Source: Aphanomyces cochlioides | Taxonomy: Eukaryota; Oomycota; Saprolegniomycetes; Saprolegniales; Verrucalvaceae | Assembly (NCBI GenBank): GCA_019828595.1 | Contig: JAHQRK010000003.1 | Location: 248,001-312,000, forward strand | Reading direction: 5' to 3' | Length of the DNA: 64,000 bases | Part shown: piece after piece, positions 10,144-19,695 of the stretch | Layout: each line of letters opens with the position of its first letter | How positions within the stretch are numbered: position 1 is the stretch's first letter | Translations under genes and position numbers: made by a program | Notes under the pieces: generated by a model | Told to the model about the DNA's origin: nothing | What the model saw: only the letters and a program-made list of their open reading frames with translations | The model's database searches: none

Positions 10144-12003
10144 TTACAAGTTGGCGGTGCATTTGCGGATTTCCGAGACGAGATCTCCATGCTTGAGCTT
10201 GGGAAGAGTCGTCGACTTCTTCGATTTTGTCGCTTGAGTTTTTCCCATGACAACATCGCATGAAGATGCATTTGAAGTGGATTCATTAAAGTCATTCCAG
10301 ACAGAATGACGGACGCCTTGACTGACGAAAAAGACATGGATCACATATGTATCGGACTGCCTTGAGAAGGAGAACCCCAAGTGCTCTGTCAACTTCATGG
10401 CGATGTCGTCGACCCATTTCGAGTCGGAACGAGCCCACTGGCGCTCAATGGCTCCAGTTTGCCCATTCAGAAGCATTCCATCTCCTACCAAGGTCGTTGA
10501 TAGCATTGTTTTCCCCGAGGCATAATTTACAAAGCCGACTCCTTGACCATCAAAGCTCAAGGCCACGGAACCATCTTTGAATGTTGCGAAGAGGCGATAG
10601 CCTGACGGCTCTTTGTCGACAGTCACGGCAATACTATTGTTTGGCCAGCGACACACGGCTGAGCCATCGCTTCGGATTGTAACTGCAGTGACGGACGTGC
10701 CATGGTACTTGAGTACGAGCTCGCTTTGAATTTGAGGCGGCGGTGGGGCAGTAGCAGGTGGTAGACGAGTATACTGCTCCATGTCAATGATATCGTCGTC
10801 ATCGTCATCTTGGGCTGGATCATGACTTTCAGGTTCAGGACGCATGGATGGTGCAGCAGTCACTTGGCGGCTTGCTAATTTCTTCTCCGTTGATTTCAAC
10901 GATTGAGGTTTAGTCTGCTTGACAGTCTTGGATGATGCAAAGACTGGTAGACTGCCAATTGCGTCGCTTATTGATAAAGATGACACTAGAATAGATTCAA
11001 CAAAGTCCACGTCACGAAGAACTCACAGTCGACAGAGGGGGCGGCTGGAATGTACTCTTGAATTGGATATGCGTCGAGTATTTCTTTCGTCTTTGACTGT
11101 TTGGGCTTCATTGCCGATGAAGAGCGTGGAGCATGTGCAGACACTGGCTTCTGCTTTGGCGTTGGAGCAGGTTTTGGAGTGTCTTCTTGATTGTTTTGCT
11201 CCTAGACTTTCGATTTCAGCATTCCGGCGTTGAAAGACTTGAGCTACCGACGCTGGGCGTTGATGCAGCGCACGTTTTGGTTTTACATGGTCTGGGGGCT
11301 TCACTGATGCTGTGGCATGCAATTCCTTGGACAAGACTTTTCCCTCATGCGATTGAAGGAAGGCTGAAGCGCGACTCCGCATGTCATTTGTGACAATCGT
11401 TGTGTCTAGACGATGCAAGTGTGGCAACAGACCCAATAGCACCATTCTACAATTTCATTTGATTAGACAACTCATCTGAAGTTGCGTACTTGAATGCAGG
11501 CTCTCGACAGCATGGATTAGGCTCGATGACGAGCGTTTGTAGCTTTGTTAGATGCTTGAGCCATTTTAACTCGGCCAACTCGATTTTATTGTGGGCAATC
11601 CATAATTCTTGGAGTTGAGACATAGTGGCAAGCTCTTGTAATGACGTTAATTTGTTGTTCGAAGCTTTCAGGACGCATAATGAAGTCATTGCTTCGATGC
11701 CATCGAGTGACGATAGATGATTATGCATTACATTTAATAGCTTTAAGCTTGTCGCCTAGATCAAGCAAAGTCGAGTTAGTAGTGAAAAAATGTTGCATCA
11801 GCATATACCTGCTGCAAGCCTGAAAGATTCGAAAGTTTGTTAAACTGCGAAAACCAAGTTAGTGGCAAATATTGAGAAGGAGACAGTACCGCTACATTGA
11901 GATGCTGGACTGATGCAGCATTGTTACCACGAAAAGCAGTACACAAGTCAGAGAGGCTTTCATCCACAATGATTACTTCCTTTGGATCAATTCCAAGCTT
12001 CAT
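10144..12003 (-). CDS. Leucine-rich repeat / FAM194 (ERICH6-like) domain protein, 6 exons
   Basis: Exons 11890-12003, 11809-11844, 11490-11755, 11248-11446, 11027-11201 and 10144-10985 join in phase through five introns of 41-53 nt and give 543 residues. The N-terminal third is an SDS22-type leucine-rich repeat array (VQHLNVAFNKLSNLSGL, LKLLNVMHNHLSSLDG, LCVLKASNNKLTSL, LQELWIAHNKIELAEL) with an LRR cap (EPNPCCREPAFKMVLLGLL). After a Pro/Lys-rich linker and an Asp run, the C-terminal part (VTIRSDGSAVCRWPNNSIAV, GYRLFATFKDGSVALSFD) matches the FAM194 domain of glutamate-rich protein 6. Such combinations are usual in flagellar proteins; that role is inference. Its start lies 41 bp from the divergent coiled-coil gene. 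Confidence 0.75.
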
Positions 12004-12044
12004 GGTCAGTCGGTTTCGCTGTAACTGTAGATCCCGCTTCCAAC

Positions 12045-13728
12045 ATGACAAGGAAGCCACCGACGATGCAACCGAGTGAAAGCTTTTCAGGAGGATTCTT
12101 CCTTCCAGCCCAGCGTTCGATGCATTGCCAAGGCGGTTTCTTTACGCAAGATCCAAAGCCTGTTACGACGAGGATACCTGCCAAACCATCCGCCCCAACA
12201 ACTCCAGCGAGTACGTTGTTGCTAGTGCAGCTCGTCGTGAAATTGCTTTCATATAGCTCGCCAGAGTAACAACCAAAGGGGAGAAGGAGTAGTGCCACGT
12301 TCAAAAGCTCCCCAGACGTCAAAACCACAAAGAAAGCCGTCAAGAGGGGGTCAAAATCGCAAAGTTGAATCTGCTCAGGAAACTCACGTCGACTTGACTG
12401 TCAATGCAAAATTTGAGGCACGTCAAAAATTATACATGGAACTAACTTGTCAAATCAGCTAGCAATGAAGGAGCTGCAAGAAATCAAAGGAGAGATTCAA
12501 AAGTAAGGACTGGTCATCAACCCCTCTCATCATTAAGTAGGGCAAGACCTGTTACAGTACCCATACCAGAGCAAAAAGGTTCGCTGAGCGTAAAGATGGT
12601 TGGCGCTGATATGTGTAGCTGTTGAGACCCCAGAAGAGAATATGGCCGCAGACACAACGACCCATTCGCCAAACAAGAAGTTAAAAATTGCAGAGATGGT
12701 CATTCGAAAGCTGTACAAAAAGAACTTGGAGCTCGAAAAGGCCCTGGGGCAAGCGAAGAGCGAAATCGATCGCCCATCCCAACCACAAGCCTTTGAGTAA
12801 TTGCCTTTCTTCGAATTCAGATTGTTAATGTCCATGCAGACCAAAGTTGGCGAATCCTCCAACGGTCGAAAGTGTCCAGAGCATTGAGTCACAAAAGGTA
12901 AATTGAAAGCACACAGTAATGAGGTTACTCATATCAAAATAGGAGGAATACCTCAAGCATTTGGCCGCTGAACAAGACAAGACAATTCAAGAACTCAAGC
13001 GAAAGCTTGATGAGTTGACCAACGCGGACATTGTGCGAAAAAGAAAATTTCTTCTGACATAATGCATGCATTGCAGGACGAGCACAGGCCAGGGAAGAAT
13101 TCGTGTGCTGTAATTTCTCGGCTCCAAAAGCGGCTTCAGGCAAACCCAGCACAAGTCCCAAATTCAACATTATGAAATAGGAAGCCATGGAAGAGTCAAG
13201 CAGGCAGAAGAATAGCTATTTGAAACTCAAAGGCGATTACAAACGGCTCTTACTTCAGCGGACGCGCGCAATATCAGGCAATACAGAGGTTGGGCAATTT
13301 CCCCACTTTGCTGTTAAATCATTTCCTCTAGATTGATAAGCACGCAAAAGAACTCTTGGCGTTGATGGAGCGACGTCTGGTGAAAGTCGAAGACGAACGA
13401 GAGCAGGAAATCGCGCTGTACAATTTGAAATTGTAGGTTTTCGTTTCTTGGCCAGCTAAATTTTCCCAAGATTTGAAACAGAGCAACAAAATTGCGATGA
13501 ATACGTCGCCAAAAAAATGCTCGAGCAGGAAATTCAAAAGGTGGCCAAAGATGTCAAAGAACGCGACGACATTGACGACAAAATCGAAGTAATTGAGACA
13601 ACTTTGAATCTTTGACCTCATTTCTGGAATAGAAATGCATGTTTGGTGTCTTTGAACGGCTTCATCAAGTCGAGCAAGAGAATTTGAAATTGCGGGAAGC
13701 TCATGAGAAACTTCTGGCCAAACACTAG
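12045..13728 (+). CDS. Coiled-coil protein with about 12 exons, unknown function
   Basis: Exons 12045-12210, 12257-12421, 12463-12502, 12541-12578, 12619-12796, 12840-12897, 12943-13032, one exon in 13077-13154, then 13181-13288, 13332-13432, 13471-13588 and 13633-13728. All junctions outside the eighth exon keep phase with GT-AG introns of about 36-46 nt. Exon 8 is uncertain: ending it at 13154 leaves a 26-nt intron, while ending it near 13109 gives a 71-nt one. The protein is about 390-410 residues: a basic, Pro/Thr-rich start, then long heptad helices (MVIRKLYKKNLELEKAL, LLALMERRLVKVEDERE, KMLEQEIQKVAKDVKERDD). No family recognised. The head-to-head LRR gene suggests a shared promoter. Confidence 0.65.
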
Positions 13729-13751
13729 ACGGAAGAACCAAAATGTGGTAA

Positions 13752-15536
13752 TTAAGTTAATGGAGTAACTGATTCAGGAATAAATATGATGTCGTCCACG
13801 TCGGAGTCATATTCTTCGTAGTACAGAGGTTCACTTTGCTTTTTGAATCGAAAGCCTTTCGTCCACTTGTATCCTACGAAGCTGAAGCTTTCGTCTTGAG
13901 AGTCCGGCGTCGAATAAATATATCCAAGCCAAACGAAAAATATTCCTGTCGTGACAGCAATCACGAAACTTGCAATGCTGACTCGTTTGGTGGTTCTGAT
14001 TGGAATAATTTCCTCACTGTCAACTTCACCATAATTCAGCCAAAGATCCAACGGCTCGACTATGGGGCAGGTTGCCAACATAATATTTTCTGTTTCGAGG
14101 ATTCTGACTTCCGCTTGGAGGTTTGACAACAGCACGACATCTGCATCAAATTCACTCACTTGCGCCTCATTCAAATATTGATTAGGGTTGATTGAAGACA
14201 TGGATATGTTGAGGGGTTGGGACGCAAAATTCTCATAGATATCCCACAAAGCAGTTGTTTCGCAAAGGATTTCAAGAAGAATATTGTCGGACGCGTCCAT
14301 GCGGGTCTGCTTCTCAGCTATCATTAGCGCATCCATTTCTGCCACATATCGTTTGACCATTAAATGTGCAACCTGATCGGCGTGCTGCACACGGGCTTTG
14401 TGGGCATTTATTTGAAGCAGATTTGATTCCAGCTGCCGAACTCGAGCACCAAGCATAGTATCTTCTAAAGTTGTCATTTCTCGCCGATAGTTGAAACAAA
14501 GTTTGCTCCATAAGCAAAGCGCCGCAATACATAATAGTCGAACAACCACACCGAGCCACCATTCTCGCTTGCAAGCAAAATGAGATGTTGCTATGACACT
14601 TTGAACTTGAGTCTGAGACAGCAACTGAGAAGAAATTCCACTATCTTCAAGATTGTGAAGGCTGGAGACTTCGCTTAGAGCTTCTCCAGCATGTGAAAGC
14701 TCCAACGGATCAATCTCAAAGAGTGAGATAACCTCCTCTGACGTCCATGGAGTTGGCTGGAATAAGAACACTGGTTGGTCTGCGCCAAAGCGACTGATAG
14801 AGTTTCGCAATGGTGATCCCTCCGGATCTGAGTGAGCAACATTGAGTTCATCATTTGTATCTTGAACATCTTCGATGGATTCATCACGCACTTCAGTTGA
14901 GGGTTGACCGTCATGAAAACCTCCTTGAATTTCTTCTTTTGTATTTATGTGACTTGACTCATCAATGCGATTCGTTGGCTCCGAGAGGTGTGGTTGGATC
15001 GGTCCATTCTCCACGATCTCTTCGTCATGTGGTTTTTGAGAAGTCGTGGATGTTTCGGGTTCTCGAAGCGGTTTATTGGTCTTGCGAGGCAGTCGCAATT
15101 GTGGTTTCTGAGGTGGTAGCTGTACGTTCGAGTTTGGTCGGACAGGAATTTTGGATGTTCGTGCTCGACTTCTAATACTGGAAAGATCTAGCTGGGCTGC
15201 CATTTTCGCTTGTGCAAGATCTTGGTACGGCGTTGAGTTAGAACTGTTGTTTGTATATGTGGCTGATTTGTTTCGTTCGGAAGAGCATGAATCCTTTGTC
15301 TGGGTATTGTCCTTTCCAGTGTCTTGGGGCAAAACTTGCTGCCCCGGCTTCATTTCTTGTGCGGATTCTTCGTTTACAGCCTCTAGATATGCTTCTATGG
15401 ATATTGTTGATGCTGAATCCGTGCCATCTGCGCTCTTTTCATCATCTTCAGCAGTGCGGTCTCTTCTTGAAGGACATCTCATGGGAACGCGCGCAATATG
15501 AGTCTGCATTATCCGGTTGTGGCGGGAGTATTCCAT
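13752..15536 (-). CDS. Two-membrane-segment protein with DDIIFIPES tail (family member 1)
   Basis: Single exon, 594 residues from the ATG at 15536; the ATG at 15509 (MQTHIARVPM) is as likely, since it would leave an ATCCGG element at 15511-15516 outside the gene. Residues 1-320 are polar and low-complexity. A first helix (about 325-345, WWLGVVVRLLCIAALCLW) is followed by a coiled-coil region (about 350-420), then a second helix (about 518-540, FVIAVTTGIFFVWLGYIY). The acidic tail ends DSDVDDIIFIPES plus six residues. The helices and tail motif recur in 15665-17093 and 23884-28460. An internal membrane such as ER or nuclear envelope is possible; no function is known to me. Confidence 0.7.
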   Translation of the reverse strand: MEYSRHNRIMQTHIARVPMRCPSRRDRTAEDDEKSADGTDSASTISIEAYLEAVNEESAQEMKPGQQVLPQDTGKDNTQTKDSCSSERNKSATYTNNSSNSTPYQDLAQAKMAAQLDLSSIRSRARTSKIPVRPNSNVQLPPQKPQLRLPRKTNKPLREPETSTTSQKPHDEEIVENGPIQPHLSEPTNRIDESSHINTKEEIQGGFHDGQPSTEVRDESIEDVQDTNDELNVAHSDPEGSPLRNSISRFGADQPVFLFQPTPWTSEEVISLFEIDPLELSHAGEALSEVSSLHNLEDSGISSQLLSQTQVQSVIATSHFACKREWWLGVVVRLLCIAALCLWSKLCFNYRREMTTLEDTMLGARVRQLESNLLQINAHKARVQHADQVAHLMVKRYVAEMDALMIAEKQTRMDASDNILLEILCETTALWDIYENFASQPLNISMSSINPNQYLNEAQVSEFDADVVLLSNLQAEVRILETENIMLATCPIVEPLDLWLNYGEVDSEEIIPIRTTKRVSIASFVIAVTTGIFFVWLGYIYSTPDSQDESFSFVGYKWTKGFRFKKQSEPLYYEEYDSDVDDIIFIPESVTPLT

Positions 15537-15635
15537 AAAATCATTATTAAAAAATATATTGCTATTTGTAAGAAGATGGTGTAATTTAATGCGATTTCAA
15601 TTTGAATTATCCGGATAAATTGGGATTATCCGAAG
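15511..15635. promoter_or_regulatory. ATTATCCGGATAAAT palindrome in the shared promoter of two family genes
   Basis: A near-perfect palindrome ATTATCCGGATAAAT (15607-15621) is followed by ATTATCCGAAG (15625-15635), with a third ATCCGG at 15511-15516. It lies between divergent genes starting at 15536 (or 15509) and 15665. Repetition of the same core near other starts supports a regulatory role, but no factor is known to me. Confidence 0.45.
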
Positions 15636-15664
15636 TTCAGGTCACTTCCAGTGACAGGATCTCA

Positions 15665-17093
15665 ATGTCATCTTCTGCCACCGCCGCCATGGCGCGTAAC
15701 AGAAGACGGCTCTCAACGTCTGGATGGATCGATGGAGAAGTTGATATCCACGAGAATCTTCCTTCAGAACTCCGTGACGACAGTTTTATTTGGGATCCGT
15801 CCAGTGCCTTTCCTACACGCATTCGTTTTGCCACCTGTGCTGTTCTGTTTCTAATCGGCACGATCTGCTTCATGTACAAGAATATGCTCTCTACGCAAGC
15901 CAGGGAAGACACCATGCTAGTTCAGATTAAGAATTCAATCGCCGAGATGGAAGAAATCACAGCGACAGTGTCCAAGATGGAAATCCATGCCCAACGGTTA
16001 GCAAGCATGACCAAGTCCCATCTTGAAGCATTGACAGTGAAAGCCGGAACAAAGAAGTTGGTTTCAAAGCATGAGCAAATTCGGGCTGAAGTGGAAAGCA
16101 TTCATGCAGATACGATGAAGCATATGGAAGAAATGATGCAAACAATGGTCGATACAACACGCCAAGAGGTAGTTGATATGGCCACTGCTTTCTTGGCAGT
16201 CCAACAAAGCAGCGCCATCATTTCTCCAGTCGGTGAGACGAGCAGTAGTGTCCTTGTATCCCCAGGTCAAGAATCCTCTCAGAACATATCGACGGTGATT
16301 CCAACACCATCAAAAGTTCCAGTACAGTCAGTGCAGCCCATAGCACAAACTATTCCAATCCCGTCTACAAATACATCAACCGTCAAACCGACAAACTCCG
16401 ATCGTGCTACTCAATTTTGGATATTCACTGTCGTTGGCACGATACTCATCACTGGTGTCATTGTCTATTTGATGCAGCAACGTGCGTCCTTCCGTCGTGA
16501 CCGCCTTGCTTTTCAGAAGGGGACGCGGCAAGTCAATGCCATCTTAGCGTTGTGGCAACAAATTTTTTTCCGTGCCACGCGCTGGGGACGTTATGTGTTT
16601 GCCTTATCAAAGGAATGGTGCTTGGGCCTTTGGTATGGCCACCAAATCGATGTGGAAGACATCAGCGAAGACGAAATCAATTTCTTCCCTCAGACACCTA
16701 TGATGCAACCTCCCCAACCGCGATCTGACATGGAGCATGAAGAAGATGATGAATATGAGGAAGTGCTCCCCCAGAAGCACATTACATTCACGGTTTGTTT
16801 TCTTTTCTTTTGACGTTTCCTCACAAAATTATGTAGGATGTCGAAAGCGATGATGGAGACGACGTTGAGATAATTATGCCTGAAGAAGTTACGAGGTCTA
16901 ACATGGTTCGAACGGAGGATTACCGCAACTTCCTGACTCCGACGGATTTCCAAGAAATACCAAGGCAAAAATTTGGGGTTTGCTGCTCTTTTCTCTTCGA
17001 ATGCTAACTCCCGGTTAGGCTGTTGAGAATCCGAATGGCCAACGCCGCCGCCGATCTCCTCGACTAGCTGACCGCTTCTCTGAATTTGCCTAA
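15665..17093 (+). CDS. Two-membrane-segment protein with DEINFFPQT and RRSPR tail (family member 2), 3 exons
   Basis: Exons 15665-16792, 16837-16977 and 17019-17093 join in phase (introns 44 and 41 nt; a GCTAAC branch-like site in the second) to 447 residues. A short basic N-terminus (MARNRRRLS) leads to helix 1 (about 52-72, FATCAVLFLIGTICFMY). A coiled coil with many Met/Glu residues (about 85-180) and a Ser/Thr/Pro stalk follow, then helix 2 (about 250-271, WIFTVVGTILITGVIVYLM). The tail carries ISEDEINFFPQTP (about 334), acidic stretches, and ends RRRRSPRLADRFSEFA. Both tail motifs recur in the giant paralogue at 23884-28460. It is divergent from family member 1, 128 bp between starts. 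Confidence 0.75.
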
Positions 17094-17409
17094 CTCCAGT
17101 TGATGTACCATATATTTCAAACAAATAATTATCTTACGCCTTGCAATCCATCAAGCCCGACAGTGCACAGAAGAATATAAAGCCCATCGCGGGCGAGATG
17201 CCCATGCAAAGTTGACTTGGGCAAGCCATGACCACACACACAACTAGTCCAATCCTTTGCTGTTGGGAGCGGAATGTTGAGGCACGTTCTCGGTTCACCT
17301 TGTTTTTCACACTGTGTTGGATACGTTGAATTCTTGAAAGTTTATATTCAAACCCTTTTAGTCATCGAAGTAGACACAGATGAACGCACATGCATCGCCT
17401 GGAGCGCCG
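17094..17409. other. Intergenic, nothing recognised
   Basis: The open frames here run through several strands without motifs or splice-consistent exons. I see no gene or repeat. Confidence 0.4.
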
Positions 17410-17649
17410 CTATTCATCTCCGTTCTCGTCAGATTTGTCATGAATACGTGGCGGGATCCAAGACTTCGCGGACTGTTGCTCGTGAAGGCTGGAAATTTCG
17501 ACAGGGGGAATGCCATTTCCACGAAGAAGTTGTCTCTTTGGAGGTTGATCAACCGCTGCGGCGACTTGGGCATGGTCAATATGCATGGAATGCGATTGTC
17601 CAGCCACTGATGCGGCCGCGACGAGTCCAAGTGCACGCCCAAGCTTCAT
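17410..17649 (-). CDS. Small secreted protein with RQLLRG motif
   Basis: From the MKLGRALGLV methionine (17649; another in-frame ATG lies 4 codons upstream) the product is 79 residues. Residues 1-16 form a convincing signal peptide (MKLGRALGLVAAASVAGQ), followed by a short polar chain with KRQLLRGNG at about residues 39-47 and an acidic end. R-Q-L-L-R resembles, but does not equal, the RxLR motif of downy-mildew and Phytophthora effectors. Other secreted proteins in this window show RRL-type sites at similar depth (RRLLEG, RRLKEAG, NRKLG), so a propeptide cleavage site is equally likely. No cysteines are present. Confidence is limited by the small size. Confidence 0.45.
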   Translation of the reverse strand: MKLGRALGLVAAASVAGQSHSMHIDHAQVAAAVDQPPKRQLLRGNGIPPVEISSLHEQQSAKSWIPPRIHDKSDENGDE

Positions 17650-18024
17650 CTTGCTAACCAAGCCTTTTGAAAAATGAGCTCTTCGATTAGCACTGCAAGG
17701 TCCATGCTGAAGGGTCTTGTTCTCCTCAACTATTTCAATTGTCGTTGAATCTTGCGAGGGATTGGTCAGGACAGATAAAGTCTACACGTTGATAAACAAT
17801 ACCCGATCAACCCAACAGACTTGTGACAGCTCAAAGTTGTGATATTCTGCGCATCTGTAGCTTCTCGAAGTGCAATATCCATGTTGTGAAAACTGCAGTG
17901 AGAGCCATACCTCGCGTGAAAAATACGCCTAATAGATCCCAAGACAAGGCGACCACGAGGTTTGAGAACTGGCGAATTGAGCTGATTGATGAGTACAATT
18001 GAATTATGAACGATTGAAAAGAGT
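17650..18024. other. Intergenic, nothing recognised
   Basis: This 375-bp stretch holds the upstream region of the small secreted protein and the 3' flank of the first peroxiredoxin. I see no coding exon, repeat or RNA gene. Confidence 0.4.
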
Positions 18025-18540
18025 TTAGGCGATCGTGCCGACTTGGGACAACAAGGTAGCAGCATCACTCACCTTCAATTGGCCACCAACTTCGACGTTG
18101 ATCGACTTGACCACGCCATCCTTCACCAACATCGAGTAACGTTGGCTGCGCACACCCAAACCGTGGCCCTTGAGGCTCAACACAAGGCCAGTCGCTTCGG
18201 CGAAAGCACCATCGCCATCGGCGATCATGCGCACCTTGCCACCGGTCTTTTGGTCCTTTCCCCACGCACCCATGACGAAAGCGTCGTTGACACTGAGGCA
18301 CCAGATTTCATCGACACCAGCGGCCTTGAAGTCGTCGTAGTGTTCGACGTAGGCGGGGAGGTGGTTGTTGGAGCAGGTGGGGGTGAACGCACCAGGGACT
18401 CCGACGATGGCGATGGTCTTTCTAGCGGCTTCCTTTTGGACATCGACCTTGGTGGGGGCGAGGACGCAGTCACCTTCTTGGTCAATGACGAGTTCTTGAA
18501 GGACGAGTTGGGGCAACGATTCACCGACGGCAATGGTCAT
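18025..18540 (-). CDS. Peroxiredoxin, Prx5/type II family, copy 1
   Basis: 171 residues from MTIAVGESLP. The peroxidatic site is PGAFTPTCSNNHLP (Cys at about residue 46), exactly the Prx5-family pattern P-G-A-F-T-P-x-C. WCLSVNDAFVMGAWG and the GLGVRSQRYSMLVKDG region are also typical. The enzyme reduces hydrogen peroxide and alkyl hydroperoxides with thioredoxin or glutathione as donor, in the cytosol if no targeting peptide is used. An in-frame ATG at 18648 would add 36 residues. I prefer the inner start because copy 2 begins there and upstream identity ends there. The coding sequence equals copy 2 base for base wherever I compared it. Confidence 0.9.
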   Translation of the reverse strand: MTIAVGESLPQLVLQELVIDQEGDCVLAPTKVDVQKEAARKTIAIVGVPGAFTPTCSNNHLPAYVEHYDDFKAAGVDEIWCLSVNDAFVMGAWGKDQKTGGKVRMIADGDGAFAEATGLVLSLKGHGLGVRSQRYSMLVKDGVVKSINVEVGGQLKVSDAATLLSQVGTIA

Positions 18541-19067
18541 ATTGAGCACTTGGGAGCTAATTTCAAAATGATAACTAGGGGGAACTTCCTCATCGCCGAA
18601 GGACGATTCCTCCGAATTCAGATGTACCCGGCATAGAATAGACGCCATGTGAAATTGGCGACATCATTGTCGTTGCACACACAGCTTGTATCAAGGCATC
18701 GCTCTCGAATATTCGAGCTCACGTACACGCTACGGATCAGCTTGTTGGTGAATCTGCTTCATTTATACTACAAGGACGAATCCTGCATCATTTCGACGCG
18801 GTGGTGGCGGCGCTGGAATGACTCATATCAACTCACGCTGCTGCCGTTAACATGCGTTTAATTCCCTTTGCATACATTTTTCAAGTCTAAATCGAGACAG
18901 GACAACCACTTTGTCATCTTTTTATGTTGAAATTTGCCAAATATATGGGAATTTGTATACTGACCTATGACGTCCCCTTGTGAATTCGGAGGAATCCTCT
19001 TCTCCACAACGTCGACTTTCTTCCACAGATGTCATTTCGGAATTAGATCCAAAACACTCCCAACAAG
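18541..19067. promoter_or_regulatory. Spacer between the head-to-head peroxiredoxin genes (bidirectional promoter region)
   Basis: Both sides carry a TGAATTCGGAGGAATC block (about 18609-18624 reversed and 18980-18995) and, closer to each start, a TCATTT initiator-like block (about 18568-18573 reversed and 19029-19034). The arrangement suggests each gene has its own diverged copy of one ancestral promoter. No other gene is seen in the spacer. Confidence 0.45.
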
Positions 19068-19583
19068 ATGACCATTGCCGTCGGTGAATCGTTGCCCCAA
19101 CTCGTCCTTCAAGAACTCGTCATTGACCAAGAAGGTGACTGCGTCCTCGCCCCCACCAAGGTCGATGTCCAAAAGGAAGCCGCTAGAAAGACCATCGCCA
19201 TCGTCGGAGTCCCTGGTGCGTTCACCCCCACCTGCTCCAACAACCACCTCCCCGCCTACGTCGAACACTACGACGACTTCAAGGCCGCTGGTGTCGATGA
19301 AATCTGGTGCCTCAGTGTCAACGACGCTTTCGTCATGGGTGCGTGGGGAAAGGACCAAAAGACCGGTGGCAAGGTGCGCATGATCGCCGATGGCGATGGT
19401 GCTTTCGCCGAAGCGACTGGCCTTGTGTTGAGCCTCAAGGGCCACGGTTTGGGTGTGCGCAGCCAACGTTACTCGATGTTGGTGAAGGATGGCGTGGTCA
19501 AGTCGATCAACGTCGAAGTTGGTGGCCAATTGAAGGTGAGTGATGCTGCTACCTTGTTGTCCCAAGTCGGCACGATCGCCTAA
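19068..19583 (+). CDS. Peroxiredoxin, Prx5/type II family, copy 2
   Basis: The 171-residue product is identical to copy 1, with the peroxidatic Cys in PGAFTPTCSNNHLP. The start ATG is preceded by CCCAACAAG. The upstream sequence (TCATTTCGGAATTAGATCC) is related to, but clearly different from, that of copy 1, so the two genes may be expressed under different conditions while making the same enzyme. The next gene, on the opposite strand, ends 112 bp downstream. Role: detoxification of peroxides, relevant for an organism facing host or environmental oxidative stress (inference). Confidence 0.9.
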   Translation: MTIAVGESLPQLVLQELVIDQEGDCVLAPTKVDVQKEAARKTIAIVGVPGAFTPTCSNNHLPAYVEHYDDFKAAGVDEIWCLSVNDAFVMGAWGKDQKTGGKVRMIADGDGAFAEATGLVLSLKGHGLGVRSQRYSMLVKDGVVKSINVEVGGQLKVSDAATLLSQVGTIA

Positions 19584-19695
19584 ACACTTTTCAGTCGTTA
19601 ATCCACATGAATATTCTGTCTACACTCGTGCTTGCGTTCTCTTGAAGCCAGTGACGAACAGCAAAGAGTAGATGCAAAGTGCAATTTGACATTAT

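Larger units (their letters stand above)
18025..19583. repeat. Inverted duplication of the 516-bp peroxiredoxin coding sequence, 527-bp spacer
   Basis: Arms 18025-18540 and 19068-19583 are reverse complements; all overlapping reading frames give the same peptides in both arms, so the nucleotide match is complete or nearly so. Immediately outside the stop codon the sequences still align but have diverged (TAAACTCTTTTCAATCGTT against TAAACACTTTTCAGTCGTT). Upstream they share only TGAATTCGGAGGAATC and a TCATTT..GAATTAG..TCC-like block. Confidence 0.85.

Noticed and set aside
18043..19565. Long frames opposite both peroxiredoxin genes (197 and 177 codons)
   Set aside because: Antisense shadows of the conserved peroxiredoxin frame; they stay open because of its codon bias and show no domain.
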